NCBI GenBank assembly: GCA_012295275.1
Contig: CM022675.1
Location: forward strand, 9,881,693 to 9,935,192
From: Chrysomallon squamiferum
Taxonomy: Eukaryota; Mollusca; Gastropoda; Neomphalida; Peltospiridae
Length of the DNA stretch: 53,500 nucleotides
Reading direction: 5' to 3'
Shown here: in pieces, positions 9,989 to 21,236 of the stretch
Numbering within the stretch: position 1 is the first letter of the stretch
How the letters are laid out: the number at the start of each line of letters is the position of its first letter
Program-made: the position numbers and the translations under genes
The notes under the pieces: generated by a model
The model's input: only the letters and a program-made list of their open reading frames with translations
What the model was told of the DNA's origin: nothing
Databases searched by the model: none

Positions 9989-10049
9989 AATACATACATA
10001 CATACATACATATAGACACATGGATTAACATATATACATACATACATAC

Positions 10050-10093
<44 letters not shown>

Positions 10094-10160
10094 ATACACA
10101 TATAAACACACACAAAGTTGGATGGACATACATATATATAAGTACATACATACATATATA
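9989..10160. repeat. (ATAC)n and (AC)n
   Basis: ATAC units flank an AC run at about 10050-10088. The stretch 10161-10350 is single-copy with no gene. Confidence 0.95.
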
Positions 10161-10352
10161 TGGGTCTTAAATTGGTTAATGCTGAAGATTCTAAAGTGTC
10201 ACTCTAACCATTGTACCTCAGTACATGTCTGATATAGAGAAATATAGAGATCATTATCCACTGAATAAAAGATTATAATACATAAGAAAAAAGAGATTTT
10301 GAACATTACTGATAACCCACAACTTTTAACACGGTTAACCTGGTTTTCTTAT

Positions 10353-10484
10353 ATGTGTCTGTTTGTGTGTCTGTGTTTGTGTGTATGTGTGTGTGTATTT
10401 TTGTGTATTGTGTGTGTGTGTGTGTGTGTTTGTGTCTATATGTATGAGTAATATGCATGTGTATGTGCATATGTGTGTATGTAC

Positions 10485-10532
<48 letters not shown>

Positions 10533-10660
10533 ATATAAATGTACACACAGATACACACATGCATTCATATGTATATGTGTGTATGTGTGTGTATATATAT
10601 ATATATATGTATGTATGTATGTATATATGAATGCGTGTATGTACATATGTATAAATTATA
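10353..10660. repeat. (GT)n / (AT)n / (GTAT)n block
   Basis: GT runs, two pure AT runs (10497-10524 and 10593-10609) and GTAT units. Confidence 0.95.
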
Positions 10661-10686
10661 ATCCATGCTATTTATAGAAACAAAAT

Positions 10687-10961
10687 CAGGTAATTAGGTA
10701 AGTATTTACTGACACCATTGGTTTGTAACATTACACCTTTATTCAGATAATCCACCATCACCGCTCACCTGTGTAAAAAGATAGATGATTACTTACCTGT
10801 AATAGTATCTTTGATCTTAGCTTGATTGCAGGTGTAACACATAGGTGTAAAGAAGCATTGGTCTTTGACCATTGAAACACTAACCTTTAATGATGTTACA
10901 GGTATTTGATTACAATTGTCATACCTGGCTTTACCTGCAGTCAGTGATTGATATTACCTGT
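10687..10961. promoter_or_regulatory. Cluster of CAGGTA/CAGGTG (E2-box-like) motifs
   Basis: Eight CAGGT or ACCTG occurrences lie in about 275 bp (near 10687, 10766, 10794, 10829, 10899, 10923, 10933 and 10955). Fewer than one is expected by chance. CAGGTA/CAGGTG is the core bound by Snail and ZEB zinc-finger repressors; it is also the core of a splice donor. Function is unknown. Confidence 0.35.
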
Positions 10962-11021
10962 AGTTGTTTTTGTTATGAGAAATTTTGAAAAATGTCATTT
11001 GTAAATTGGTAATTAATGTTT

Positions 11022-11054
11022 AAAAAAAAAAAAAAAAATTTTTTTTTTTTTTTT

Positions 11055-11119
<65 letters not shown>
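11022..11119. repeat. A17-T17 palindrome followed by (GT)n(GA)n
   Basis: Seventeen A (11022-11038) are directly followed by seventeen T (11039-11055), then a few GT and about 28 GA units. The A/T block is a perfect 34-bp palindrome. Confidence 0.95.
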
Positions 11120-11121
<2 letters not shown>

Positions 11122-11190
11122 CTGATAGAAAAAGAGAAATAAAAAGAGAGGGAAGAGAGAGGTAAACAAAGAATGACAGAGAAATTGACT

Positions 11191-11223
11191 GGAATAAATG
11201 AATGAATGAATGAATGAATGAAT
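11191..11223. repeat. (AATG)n microsatellite
   Basis: About seven AATG units. Between this and 11640 the sequence is A/T-rich with no gene. Confidence 0.9.
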
Positions 11224-11639
11224 AATTAAATAAAAATCTTAAACACAGGATCAATTTCCTTCTTTACAGCCACACATTTTACAAAGAGCAGGAATTTATT
11301 ACTTTTTAATTTTAATATTCATTTATATATATATATATTTGTAATCTTTCTACCATCTGTTAATATGCTGATATTACTAATTACTGAATTCTTCATAGTG
11401 CATTTGCTAGATGTATGACTTAATAAGAGGAATGCAATAAAAAAAAAATTATAAAAAAATAAAAAATAAATAAATAGAAATAGAACAAATTTACCTGGGT
11501 ATTTGCCAGAATGCTTCAATTAATTTGTCTTTTGCCTTTTTCTTTTTTCTTTTTTTTATCTCCTCAAGATACCATAACTTCATTTTCATTGATCTAATAA
11601 AAAAGAAAAAAAACTTATATTCTGTATTTATTGAATAAA

Positions 11640-12010
11640 TAAAATATATATATATATATATATTCTAAATAATCAAAAACATTTTAGCAAGTAATTTTTA
11701 TATTCTCAATAATGTAAAATCAGTGTTCTGAAATATAATGTGAATAACAAACATTTAAAGTATTGAATAATTTTAAATTTCAGAATAACTGTAGCTTGTA
11801 TTTTGAATAAACTAAAATTTGTAAATAAATAACGCTTATATTTTGAATAAATTCAATCTTCTGAAAATCAAAATATTATAGTTTTAATAAAGTTAGTGAA
11901 TGAATAAAGCTAATATTTTTAATAATCCTAACTGATGAATAAATAATAATTATGTTTTTGAATAATTTACACCATCTCAATAGCTAAAGATTGCAATCTG
12001 AATAACCACA
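11640..12010. repeat. Decayed AT-rich tandem array
   Basis: A block like GCTTATATTTTGAATAAA followed by TCTTCTGAA or AAATAAATAA recurs every 40-60 bp (for example near 11792, 11838, 11910 and 11950). It starts after an AT run at 11643-11662. Confidence 0.55.
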
Positions 12011-12174
12011 AACATCAGAAAAATCATGTCCAATTGGACTTAAAGTACCTTTCATAACATCAGGTCTTTCATTTTATATAAAATCTTAAAGAAAAAAATA
12101 TAATTTCCACACAACTAACGTGAGAAAGCTGTTGTCAAGGAGACAATGCTATAAGTGTTATTGAAGATTGATCA

Positions 12175-12275
12175 CATGACTTATGACATCACAGACATTA
12201 ATTTAAGATCAGGTTATGTTATTATATTGTAATAAGTGGTGTGAACTTGGATTTATGACATCATAGATGTCAATT
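12175..12275. repeat. 72-bp direct repeat with TGACATCA motif
   Basis: TTATGACATCACAGACATTAAT at 12181 and a close variant at 12253. TGACATCA is one base from the CRE/ATF site TGACGTCA. The rest of 12060-12400 is single-copy. Confidence 0.5.
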
Positions 12276-12408
12276 ACATCACTTCCTCTAACACATTTTT
12301 TCATGTCAAACATTACAATTGTTCGTAGATGTGTTGTATATTTCATTGCAGGTGTAATCAGAAATATTGTTATGTAATAATGTCTTAGGTAAGCCAGGTG
12401 TGTGCACA

Positions 12409-12587
12409 GACAGACCCACAGACCCACAGACAGACAGACACACAGGTACACAGACACATACACACACATAGAAATATACAGCAATACAGAAATGTGCATA
12501 CATACACAAATACATAGAAATACATACATATATACATCCACATGCACATAGGAACAGACATGCACATTACATACTGACATACATATG

Positions 12588-12619
<32 letters not shown>

Positions 12620-12653
12620 CATACATACATACATACATACATACATAAATACA

Positions 12654-12684
<31 letters not shown>

Positions 12685-12705
12685 TCATACATACATACAA
12701 TCATA
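12409..12705. repeat. (CAGA)n, CA-rich and (ATAC)n block
   Basis: CAGACAGA and CCCACAGA units, then AC, then a long ATAC array from about 12595 to 12690. Cys-Val-rich minus-strand frames are artefacts. Confidence 0.95.
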
Positions 12706-12719
12706 CACATACACACAGG

Positions 12720-13084
12720 CACATGTGGAATTTTATTTAGTATCGGTTTTTATTGTATATATGCATTAAGCAATAACAATAAAACAACATTTTAATAAAT
12801 TTTATTTTTATAGATACTATACTTAATAACTTTTTATATTCACCCATTTCCTATCATATTTCAAGCACTTTCATCTTATCACAAATATTTGGTGACTTCA
12901 AAGGGTGATAAAAAAAAAAAAAATGTTTCTTTTAAACATCGTATAAACATCTTAGATAATCTGCTTTAATGTTCTAAGCAGATATTGTTAATCAATATGT
13001 CTGTAATCCCTGAGGTAAATCCCTCCTTCATTTCATACAGCACCACACTGAGATATTAAGTGTTTTACTATCATCTGAATCAGT
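12720..13084. other. AT-rich single-copy stretch without a gene
   Basis: No splice-flanked frame, repeat unit or RNA gene is seen; one A-run lies at 12911-12923. Confidence 0.6.
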
Positions 13085-13600
13085 TTGTTTATATCAGAGA
13101 ACACACCTGTGTTACAGTTACAAAGTGTTTCATGTTGGGGTTACTCGGTTCAAACCTTCGTAGAGGAAATATGATAGGACACAAATTGATAGTAATTTTT
13201 ATGTTGCTGTGTATAAATTTTGGTTACATTAGATTCTTGTACGTGCATTGCACGGAAATAAAATTTTGTTGTTTGGGTTAGTGGGTTCAAAAAATCAGAG
13301 TGGAAATGTGATATAATGGAAAGACAAAACTTTGATGGTAAATTTTTATCTTGCTGTATATAAATTTGGTTACATTAGATTCTTGTATGTGTATTACAGG
13401 GATACAACATTTTCCCTAATGGGGTTAGTGGGTTCAATCCATCGTAGTGGAAATATGATATGATGGAAAGAGAAAACGTTCTGTATATAAATTTTGTTAA
13501 GTTAGATTCTTACATATGTACTGCATGTGTACAAATATGATAGGATGGAAAGGCAAATCATTGATGGTACTTTTTGCATTGTTGTGTGATAGAATTGTTT
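13085..13600. repeat. Decayed tandem array, about 140-bp units
   Basis: GGTTCAA marks the unit at 13147, 13284 and 13431, preceded by GGGGTTAGTGG-like sequence. Each is followed by GTGGAAATATGATA, GATGGAAAGACAAA, TGTATAAATTTTGGTTACAT and TAGATTCTTGTATGTG. A fourth, partial unit runs to about 13600. The 73-codon frame at 13060-13281 is inside the array and shows no protein family. Confidence 0.8.
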
Positions 13601-13679
13601 AATTAAAATGTTGTGTTTGTAATGTTTGAAAACTAAATTTTTGTTGTAGAAGTTAATGGCTTATGAAGGGAATAAGCTG

Positions 13680-14130
13680 ATAGTGCTTAAAAGTAAATAT
13701 TTAGGAAATAAATTAACAAAAAAAAATAAGGAAGGAAGACAAAAAGATATTCCAAAGATATAAAGAAAATTTATTTTATAAAACTCCTTAAATGTATGAA
13801 TATAGAAAGTTAGAACAAAAGAATATACAGAAAGAAACAAAGAAAGAAAGACTTATAGAAAAATAACAAAATAGAAAAAGGTTGAAAGAAAGAAAAAAAT
13901 TAAATATAGAAATAAAAAAATAAAGAAAAAAGAAAAGAAACCATTTGAAAATTAAAGGTAAGAAATCACATTAACTTTCTCTGATCTAATTGTTTACCTA
14001 TGTACTCATAAAAAACAAAGAAAATATCAGGGAAAAAAAAAAAAAAAATAACAAAATAAATAAATAGATAATAATAACAAAATAAATAAATAGATAATAA
14101 TAAAAAAGAAGCAGCAACATGTAAAGGTAA
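13680..14130. repeat. A-rich purine low-complexity tract
   Basis: GAAAGAAA-type sequence, a poly(A) run near 14032-14048 and a duplicated AACAAAATAAATAAATAGAT unit (about 14050 and 14077). Confidence 0.85.
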
Positions 14131-14356
14131 ACAGTTTCATTATTTTTCTGTTTTAAGATGATTTACAAAAACCCCTGAGGTATATAATTACGAAGAGTAA
14201 GAAAGAAAGTTAAGCCATTTCATTAACTTTAACAGTTCAGATAATTTGCAAAAATCACCACAGGTGTACAATCATACAGGTATGCAGTCACTGACACCTT
14301 TTGTTTTCTGAAATTCCTTTCTTTTCAAGAAATTGCATCACAGGTAATTCTGCAGC

Positions 14357-14408
14357 CACCTTTCTTTTTTTTTTTTTTTTTTTTTTTTCTCTCTCTCTCT
14401 CTCTCATT
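14357..14408. repeat. Poly(T) and (CT)n
   Basis: A poly(T) run of about 22 bases passes into CT units. Confidence 0.95.
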
Positions 14409-14773
14409 CTTTTTCTTTAATTTCACCAGTATAATTATCTCTGTAAAAGGTATTTCTGTTGTGATTTCCTCCCTCCCTCCCTATCTAACCCACCACTCTT
14501 TTCTCTTTTAAACTCTTAAAATACTTTTTTAATCTCGTTTCTTCCAATCTGAGTTCATCTCACTTCATCTGTCTTTTATTTACCTTTCATAAAGGTGAGC
14601 ATGAAAAAGAGACAGGTATTCTCACACCTTTAACGAGATCGCCAAGGGGAACAGGGGCAGATAATTACCCTGACAGAACGAGATTGTGAGTGACTTGCTT
14701 TGTTACGGAGGCTTCTTTCGCTTTTGGTTGCATCACAGGCACAGTGGCAACTGACAGTGTGTTGTTGTAGTCG

Positions 14774-15280
14774 ATGCTATCTCAAAGGACGACATACATA
14801 ATGATGACAGCAGTTTACATAATGCTGATAGTATCATTGGCTACCCTTGGTGTAAGAAGTAATTACACCAACAAATTGTGTTGGTCTCCCATGGGTGTTT
14901 TCATGTACTTATCTTCTTTCTTATCAAATGTTGCAACACTGTCTAAATCAGTTACCTGCCTATTCTGGGCAACCTGTATAGAGTAAAGAAGTAAGTGTTT
15001 TAACAAACAGAATGCTCTTTCGTGGGTTTAATAATTTTTTTCTATTTCAAATCAAACCTTCTAAAGCTGTATAAAGAAAGTGTATAACAAGAAGTCACAG
15101 ATTTAGCTAACTGTTCTGGTCTTTTATGGTTGTTGATAAATTCTTTTCTCTTTCATAACAAAACTGTATAAAGCAGTTACCTGTATTTTATAGACACCCA
15201 GTATATAGAAACAAAATAAGTTATAAAACTCTATATGTCAGCCACCTGCCCTTTCTGGGCAATTCTATATTCTAAATAAC
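14774..15280. repeat. Decayed tandem array, about 110-130 bp units, with a 70-codon ORF
   Basis: CAGTTACCTGCCTATTCTGGG (near 14950) recurs as CAGTTACCTGTATTTTATAG (15174) and CAGCCACCTGCCCTTTCTGG (15239). The upstream parts (TTCTTTCTTATCAAA..., CTGTATAAAG) also recur. The + strand ORF 14774-14986 starts with a hydrophobic, signal-like stretch (YIMLIVSLATLGV) and has a GTAAGTG donor just after its stop. Because its 3' half is a repeat unit, I think it is not a gene. Confidence 0.5.
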
Positions 15281-15289
15281 AAAACGTAT

Positions 15290-15680
15290 TAAAATGAACA
15301 TAAATTTTATAAAAATGTAAATGCAGAGTATCAAAAATAACTCAAATTATTCAAAAAATAACACAAAGTATTAAAAATAACACAATTATCTTAAAAATAA
15401 TTCAAAGTATTAAAACCAAAACCAAAGGGTTTTTCAAATAAAAACAAAGTTTATTAAATGAAACTCCAACTTTTCCAATCACAAAAACTATATATAATCA
15501 ACACAAATTTTCATAAGACCTAAAGAAAACACAAAATGTACTTAAACCTAAAACAAACACAAATTTTATTAAAATCTTAAACAAACACTAATTTTACCCA
15601 CACAATCTTTACCAAAATCAAAAACAAACAGTACCAAACTAAAACAAAAAACCACCTGAAAGCAATTTTCATAAACCTAA
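15290..15680. repeat. A-rich decayed repeat
   Basis: AGTATTAAAAATAACACAAA-like units of about 20-25 bp repeat from 15330 to 15420. Looser AAACAAACACAAATTTT units follow to about 15600. Confidence 0.6.
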
Positions 15681-15689
15681 AATCAAGTA

Positions 15690-16190
15690 TGTTTGATTTT
15701 CTTCTTTTTTCTCAAAGTACTTTCACAACTTTCTTTTGTAAGTACACACAAAAGTTACCAAAAGGAAGATGAGTTTCGACAAGGGTCTCACACCAGTGTT
15801 TGTAAATGCCACAAACGTGTGTGATTATTAGAGCCCAAGTCTTATTCCACTTGTTTAGAAAACACTCAAATGGAGGGGAAAATCTACTTAGTCCGGTACT
15901 TCAATTAAATGAAATTTCATGTGAAATTAATTTTACCTCAAGTATGATGCGATTGATTGGGTTCGACAGAATGGAGGGTTTGAGGAGACAGGGGGGGAGA
16001 TCCAGCAAAGTGGGCAGCAGTGTTTGCCTGTCAGAATGGTTTACTGTCATTTGTGAGGTCTAAACAGTGTTCTCCATGTTTGTGATCAATTGATGGTCAT
16101 GTCTGTGTGTGAAAATGTTTACGAAAGGTAAACAAGTGTTTGTCAGCACTTGGGGACATGTGAAAATGTTTATTTTCAAGTCTAAGCTGT
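15690..16190. other. Single-copy stretch with an 85-codon ORF
   Basis: Non-repetitive sequence with several CpGs. The + strand ORF 15806-16063 (MPQTCVIIRAQVLF...) is not low-complexity. It has no recognizable domain, signal peptide or flanking splice pattern, and I cannot tell it from chance. Confidence 0.25.
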
Positions 16191-16211
16191 TGTTTGGTGC
16201 TTGTGGAAGAT

Positions 16212-16450
<239 letters not shown>

Positions 16451-16479
16451 CTGCCATCATAGACAGATGTAGATAAACT

Positions 16480-16575
16480 CCTACCTACACCTTTTACATT
16501 TTTTTGATTTTTTAGATATATTTTTCATTCTACCTACACCCATTTTTTGATTTTAGATATATTTTTATTCTCCCA
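16480..16575. repeat. Tandem duplication, about 50-bp period
   Basis: CTACCTACACC, then TTTTTTGATTTT, then TAGATATATTTTT occurs at 16482 and again at 16531. Pyrimidine-rich sequence follows. Confidence 0.7.
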
Positions 16576-16689
16576 CTTTTCAAACTTACCTAATTTTTTT
16601 CTAACCCCCCAACTTTTTCACTTCTCTGATTTTTCATTATTTTTCCACCACCTTTTAACCTCAGCTGACTTTTCTTCTTATTTATATTC

Positions 16690-16800
16690 TAATGGCCTCA
16701 AACCGACATTTTCCATTCAAAGATCAACGACAAACATAAAGCGATTACCGAAAATGATGCGATTGTCGAAACGATTAAAAACACAACACATTTAACCCGA
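16690..16800. other. CpG-dense patch
   Basis: Eight CpGs within about 105 bp of otherwise AT-rich DNA, including two GCGATT and one CGATT. ATGATGCGATTG also occurs at about 15942. No coding signal. Confidence 0.4.
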
Positions 16801-17059
16801 TTTCATAAACATTTCTAGTCTTTGCAAGGTAACACTGTTAATTTAAGGTATTTAAGGTATTGTTCTCAGATTGGTAAACAGGTAGATTAACGAGCTGTTT
16901 TGAAGAAAGGAAAAAAAAAAAAAAAAAAATCTTAAAGAATAAATAACAAAAATACTTTGTGAAAATATTGATCCTTTTTTTTTTTTTTCCATAGAATGTT
17001 TTTAGGCAGGATTTGGTTTTGTGGTCAAATTTGCCTCAGGAAAGATTTGAGGCTTTATG

Positions 17060-17079
17060 AAAAAAAAAAAAAAAAAAAA
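17060..17079. repeat. Poly(A) run
   Basis: About 20 A, just upstream of the half-site cluster. The flanks 16801-17058 and 17135-17460 are AT-rich with no gene. Confidence 0.95.
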
Positions 17080-17094
17080 GAAATTCATTAGAGT

Positions 17095-17131
17095 TGACCT
17101 GCAAGGTCAGGTCAGATGGGGTCAGGTCAAG
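17095..17131. promoter_or_regulatory. Nuclear-receptor half-site cluster (AGGTCA x4-5)
   Basis: TGACCT (17095), AGGTCA (17104), AGGTCA (17109, overlapping by one base), GGGTCA (17119) and AGGTCA (17124, overlapping by one base) lie within 35 bp. The first two form an everted repeat with a 3-bp gap. AGGTCA is the canonical half-site of the RXR/ERR/FTZ-F1/HNF4 type of nuclear receptor. Confidence 0.45.
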
Positions 17132-17462
17132 CATAATGTATTAAAGTGCTTATATTTCATAAGTCTCATATATTTTTGGGGAAAGATTTTATTTTATTTT
17201 ATTTTTATTTTATTATTTTTTTTTTCTTCAGTTTTTCTTGTTATTCATTTTTAAATTTTAATGTATTTTTACTAATTACAAATGGAATTTATTTAATATG
17301 TACCATGATCTAAAACAAAAGTGTAATATGACAACCTTTGACATAAAGCCAGAAATCGAGCAGTAGTTGGATTGTGAAAAAGACCACAGCGTTCACCAGA
17401 GATATTTGATGCTACTGTCTGTTATTGCCACAAGTTCTAAAATCTTCAGCCAGAGAGTTTTA

Positions 17463-17575
17463 AGGTACAGAAATGTTTAAGTATGCCTGTCACGGTCACT
17501 ACACTAGAAAATTCTAAGACAGAGAAATATTTAAGTATGCCTTTCATGGTCACTGTACTAGAAACTTCCGTCCAA
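17463..17575. repeat. 54-bp tandem duplication
   Basis: AAATGTTTAAGTATGCCT at 17471 and AAATATTTAAGTATGCCT at 17525, each followed by TCACGGTCACT or TCATGGTCACT and then ACTAGAAA. The rest of 17300-17930 is single-copy with no gene seen. Confidence 0.8.
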
Positions 17576-17931
17576 AGTCAAGGCTGTCACTGCATTTAAG
17601 TGCATGTTACTGTGAGTCTAAGGTTACACATTTCCAGGTAGATACAGGTTTTGTCAGCAGCATTCAACAATGGCCGAGTTATATTTAAACAGCACTTTTG
17701 ATAAATAATTGTCTGATCTGAGAGTCGCTTCATTCATCACTGAGATAATTACAGACAGAAGCAATTGAGGTGTATAACTGAGAGGGACCCAAGTCGATTC
17801 ATCACGGTAAATAATGATACACCTCTCTACACAGGCTGGGGATTAAGTGAGTAAGATTCTTAATTGTCTCTGCTGAGTAATGATGCTCTCTGTGAGTATT
17901 GTTATTATGTAAGTAAGATTATAAGATACAA

Positions 17932-17957
17932 AAAAAAAAAAAAAAAAAAAAAAAAAA
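17932..17957. repeat. Poly(A) run
   Basis: About 26 A with no obvious SINE head upstream. Confidence 0.95.
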
Positions 17958-18112
17958 GAAGAAATCTCAGCAGGAGATATTGGGTGAATTGATTTGTTGA
18001 TTTGATTCTCTCCCGCGGATTGGATCAGTTCATTAATAAACATGATGGCAGCCGAGTCTGATTGATGAAGTGTTGTTTTGTCTGTCTTCTGTGTCATCAA
18101 GTGTATTTCTTC

Positions 18113-18420
<308 letters not shown>

Positions 18421-18639
18421 TCAGTTCATTACAATTTAATCATCTGCTCTTGACTGGAATTCTTCATCAATAAGATACATTAAATCTCACCATATTTTTT
18501 TATTCAGTCAAAAATTAATATCATTCCCACAATGCAACTGTTTATGTGTTATTATAAAATATGTTAATTGAATTTTTGATAAAATACATTTGAAATTCAG
18601 ACATTAGCTTTAAAATAATTATATTGATATATCTATATC

Positions 18640-18760
18640 ATATATCTTTATATCTATATCTATCTATCTATCTATCTATTGATATCTATATCTGTATATA
18701 TAATATATCTGGTATATGTATGTGTGTATTTGTATGTATACATATATACATGTATATTTC
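18640..18760. repeat. (ATCT)n / (AT)n block
   Basis: Degenerate ATCT units and ATATAT runs. The stretch 18421-18639 is AT-rich single-copy sequence. Confidence 0.9.
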
Positions 18761-19052
18761 AAAGAACAAACTACAGGTGAAATGCTTTTAGTTTTTATGG
18801 ATGGTTGCACCCGACTTCAAGGTAAATTGAATACAAATCATTTCGTATATTTATAAAATGATGTCTTAATTCAATTTCACCTTTTCAGTTTATCTGATCA
18901 AGGTGTGTAACAGGTATTCTGCCAGGTTAATACAGGTGCAAGACCTTTTTACTTTCAAAAACCTTTTTATTTTTAATTTTTTTTTTTCCCTTGATAAAAA
19001 AACAGCAGTGGGCAAAGCTATTGCTTGGATAAAATATTTTGGTCTTATATTT

Positions 19053-19056
<4 letters not shown>

Positions 19057-19099
<43 letters not shown>

Positions 19100-19195
19100 G
19101 CGTGTGTGTTTGTGTATTTCTTGTATGCATATACGTATATATTTTGTGTGTGTCTGTCTGTGTGTGTTTAGATATACATGTACACATACACACAG
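19057..19195. repeat. (TG)n and mixed TG/CA block
   Basis: TG units at 19057-19110 and interrupted TG and ACAC to 19195. The stretch 18770-19050 has several CAGGT motifs and a T-run but no gene. Confidence 0.95.
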
Positions 19196-19389
19196 CTGGA
19201 ACCAGAGTTCACTGAGAGCATGATTTCATTTCACCCGTGACCGAAATATACGACATATCTACATATTTTAAAAAGTTAACAAAATGGAACATGTATGGCT
19301 GAATAAACCATCTATGTACAAATACCTACATGTTGTCTTTGAGTTTCACCTAAAAAAAGCTCTCTACTTTTGTTCCAATGCAATATATC

Positions 19390-19500
19390 TATATCTAGTA
19401 TCTCCATCTATATCTCTCTATCTGTTTGTCTATCTGTCTAACTATATATCTATCTGTCTATCTGTCTGTCTGTTTATGACTGACTGACTGTCTATCAGTC
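19390..19500. repeat. (TCTA)n/(TGTC)n block
   Basis: Degenerate TATC and CTGT tetranucleotides. Confidence 0.9.
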
Positions 19501-19524
19501 TGTCATTCTATATATGTGTGTATG

Positions 19525-19640
19525 TGTATGTATGTAAGTGTGTGTGTGTGTGTATGAATGTATGAATTATGTAAGAGTGTGTGTGTATGAATGCATGAAT
19601 TACATAAGTGTGAATGTGCATAAATTACGTAAGTGTGTGT
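19525..19640. repeat. Minisatellite, about 38-bp units
   Basis: TGTGTGTATGAATGTATGAATTATGTAAG repeats about three times with decay (ATGAATGCATGAATTACATAAG, then GTGCATAAATTACGTAAG). Confidence 0.75.
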
Positions 19641-19675
19641 GTGTTTTTACCAGGAGAGAAATAAAATCACACAAA

Positions 19676-19692
19676 CACAAACACACACACAT

Positions 19693-19742
<50 letters not shown>

Positions 19743-19895
19743 ATGCAAGCATGCATGCTCAGAGCTATATAAACACAAATACACACACACAGCTACATAA
19801 ACAAACCTAGAGATTTTAAAACACACATACACAAACAGAAGTATAAACACATCCATATATTTATAAAAACACACACACACACACACACACACATA
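19676..19895. repeat. (AC)n arrays
   Basis: AC runs at 19676-19740 and 19868-19892 with CA-rich sequence between them. Confidence 0.95.
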
Positions 19896-20154
19896 TATGT
19901 ATATGTGTGTGAGGTGTTAAACTTGTCCGCAGTCAGTTAAAAAGTTGAAGAAGAATCTATACAAGAAAACTAACGTTGTGTAAACAGAGGGGATCAAATT
20001 CAATATGGCTCCATTAATGGGAGAAAGATTTCATTCAGGGTTTATCATTTAAAAGTACTTTCTTGAAAACCATTCACAATTTACACAAAGCAAGGAGTGA
20101 GCTCGACTAAGAAATGTCAGTTATAATGTGTCTGGGAATTTAGACAATTTATTT

Positions 20155-20176
20155 CTTAATAGTTTGCAGATATGTG

Positions 20177-20212
<36 letters not shown>

Positions 20213-20425
20213 GTTTGGAGATGTATAAACATAGGTTGGAGATACGTTTTTATTTTTTATTATTAATATTAATATTATTATTATTTTCTATATATATATG
20301 GTTTGAAGATATATAAACATAGGTTGGAGATCTGTTTTTATTTTTTATGATTAATATTATTATTATTTTTTTATATATATATAATTCAAAGATATATAAA
20401 CAGTTTGGAGATAAGTTTTTATTTT
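20155..20425. repeat. Tandem array, 82-88 bp units with (TTA)n cores
   Basis: TATAAACATAGGTTGGAGAT occurs at about 20224 and 20313, and a variant (TATAAACAGTTTGGAGAT) at 20395. Each is followed by a GTTTTTATTTTT block, TTA units and an AT run. The stretch 19900-20154 is single-copy with no gene. Confidence 0.85.
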
Positions 20426-20429
20426 TGTG

Positions 20430-20660
20430 TATGTCAGTGTTGTAAAATATAATTTGGTACATACATGTATATAATAAATGTGGTTTGTGTGTGTATGTCA
20501 GTTTATGTGTCATGTGTGCATGCATGTATATGCATATGTCTGTGTGTGTATGTATGTATGCACATATGCAAATATGTATATTCACAGACATATATATATA
20601 TTACATATACACAACTTTATATATAAATAACACTACTATGTAGTATATATATATATTACA
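20430..20660. repeat. GTAT/TGCA/AT low-complexity block
   Basis: Mixed GTAT, TGCATG and AT runs. Confidence 0.8.
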
Positions 20661-20749
20661 AGATATTGCTCAAACAAGTGAGCACATACCACAACATTTT
20701 AACACAATACCACTAACTAGAACATGAAAAACCATACTTGGTATCCTAA

Positions 20750-20818
20750 CATGATTTGATCCCGCAGTCTTTCAAGCCTGAGTCAGACTCTTAAATGAAC
20801 TAAGCTGTAGGTAACACA
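20750..20818 (-). mobile_element. tRNA-derived SINE head, antisense
   Basis: The minus strand reads GTGTTACC, AGCTTAGTTCATTTAAGAG (A-box-like), CTGACTCAGG, TTGAAAGACTG, then GGGATCAAATC (B-box-like). The order and sequence match the copy at 3344-3420, and the GGGATCAAATC string recurs at 52034. No poly(A) tail is visible. Confidence 0.5.
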
Positions 20819-20995
20819 TGGAATGTTAACAGAACTTTGATTTAGGTTAAATGTCACTAGTTGCTTAGATAGTATTATCTTGTAACATTTCCATGGAAAC
20901 AGGTAACATCCATGTTGTTGTCTGTCTGATGGCTATTAATTCTAATGGAGAATTGCTGTGTTGGAAACATTTGAAATTTTGTTATTAGTAAAGGT

Positions 20996-21236
20996 AAATA
21001 AATAAATAAATAGGTAGATAAATAAATAAGTAAATAGCTAAATAAATAAATAAGTAAGTAAATAAATAAATAAATAAATAAATAAGTAAATAAATAAGTA
21101 AATAAATATATGAGGAAATAAGTAACTGAATGAATAAATAAAATAAAAAAATAAATTAATTAATTAATAAGTACATAAGGAAGTAAGTAAGGAAGTAAGT
21201 ATATAAATACATAAAGAGATAATGTTAAGTAAATTA
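20996..21236. repeat. (AAAT)n/(AAGT)n array
   Basis: Degenerate AAAT units with AAGT variants. The stretch 21240-21810 is AT-rich and gene-free apart from a short (TTA)n block near 21555-21578. Confidence 0.9.

Noticed and set aside
14774-14986. Small secreted peptide gene with signal-like N-terminus and a nearby donor
   Set aside because: The 3' half of the frame is a unit of a decayed tandem array, the donor lies after the stop codon, and the mature part has no cysteine pattern or cleavage sites.
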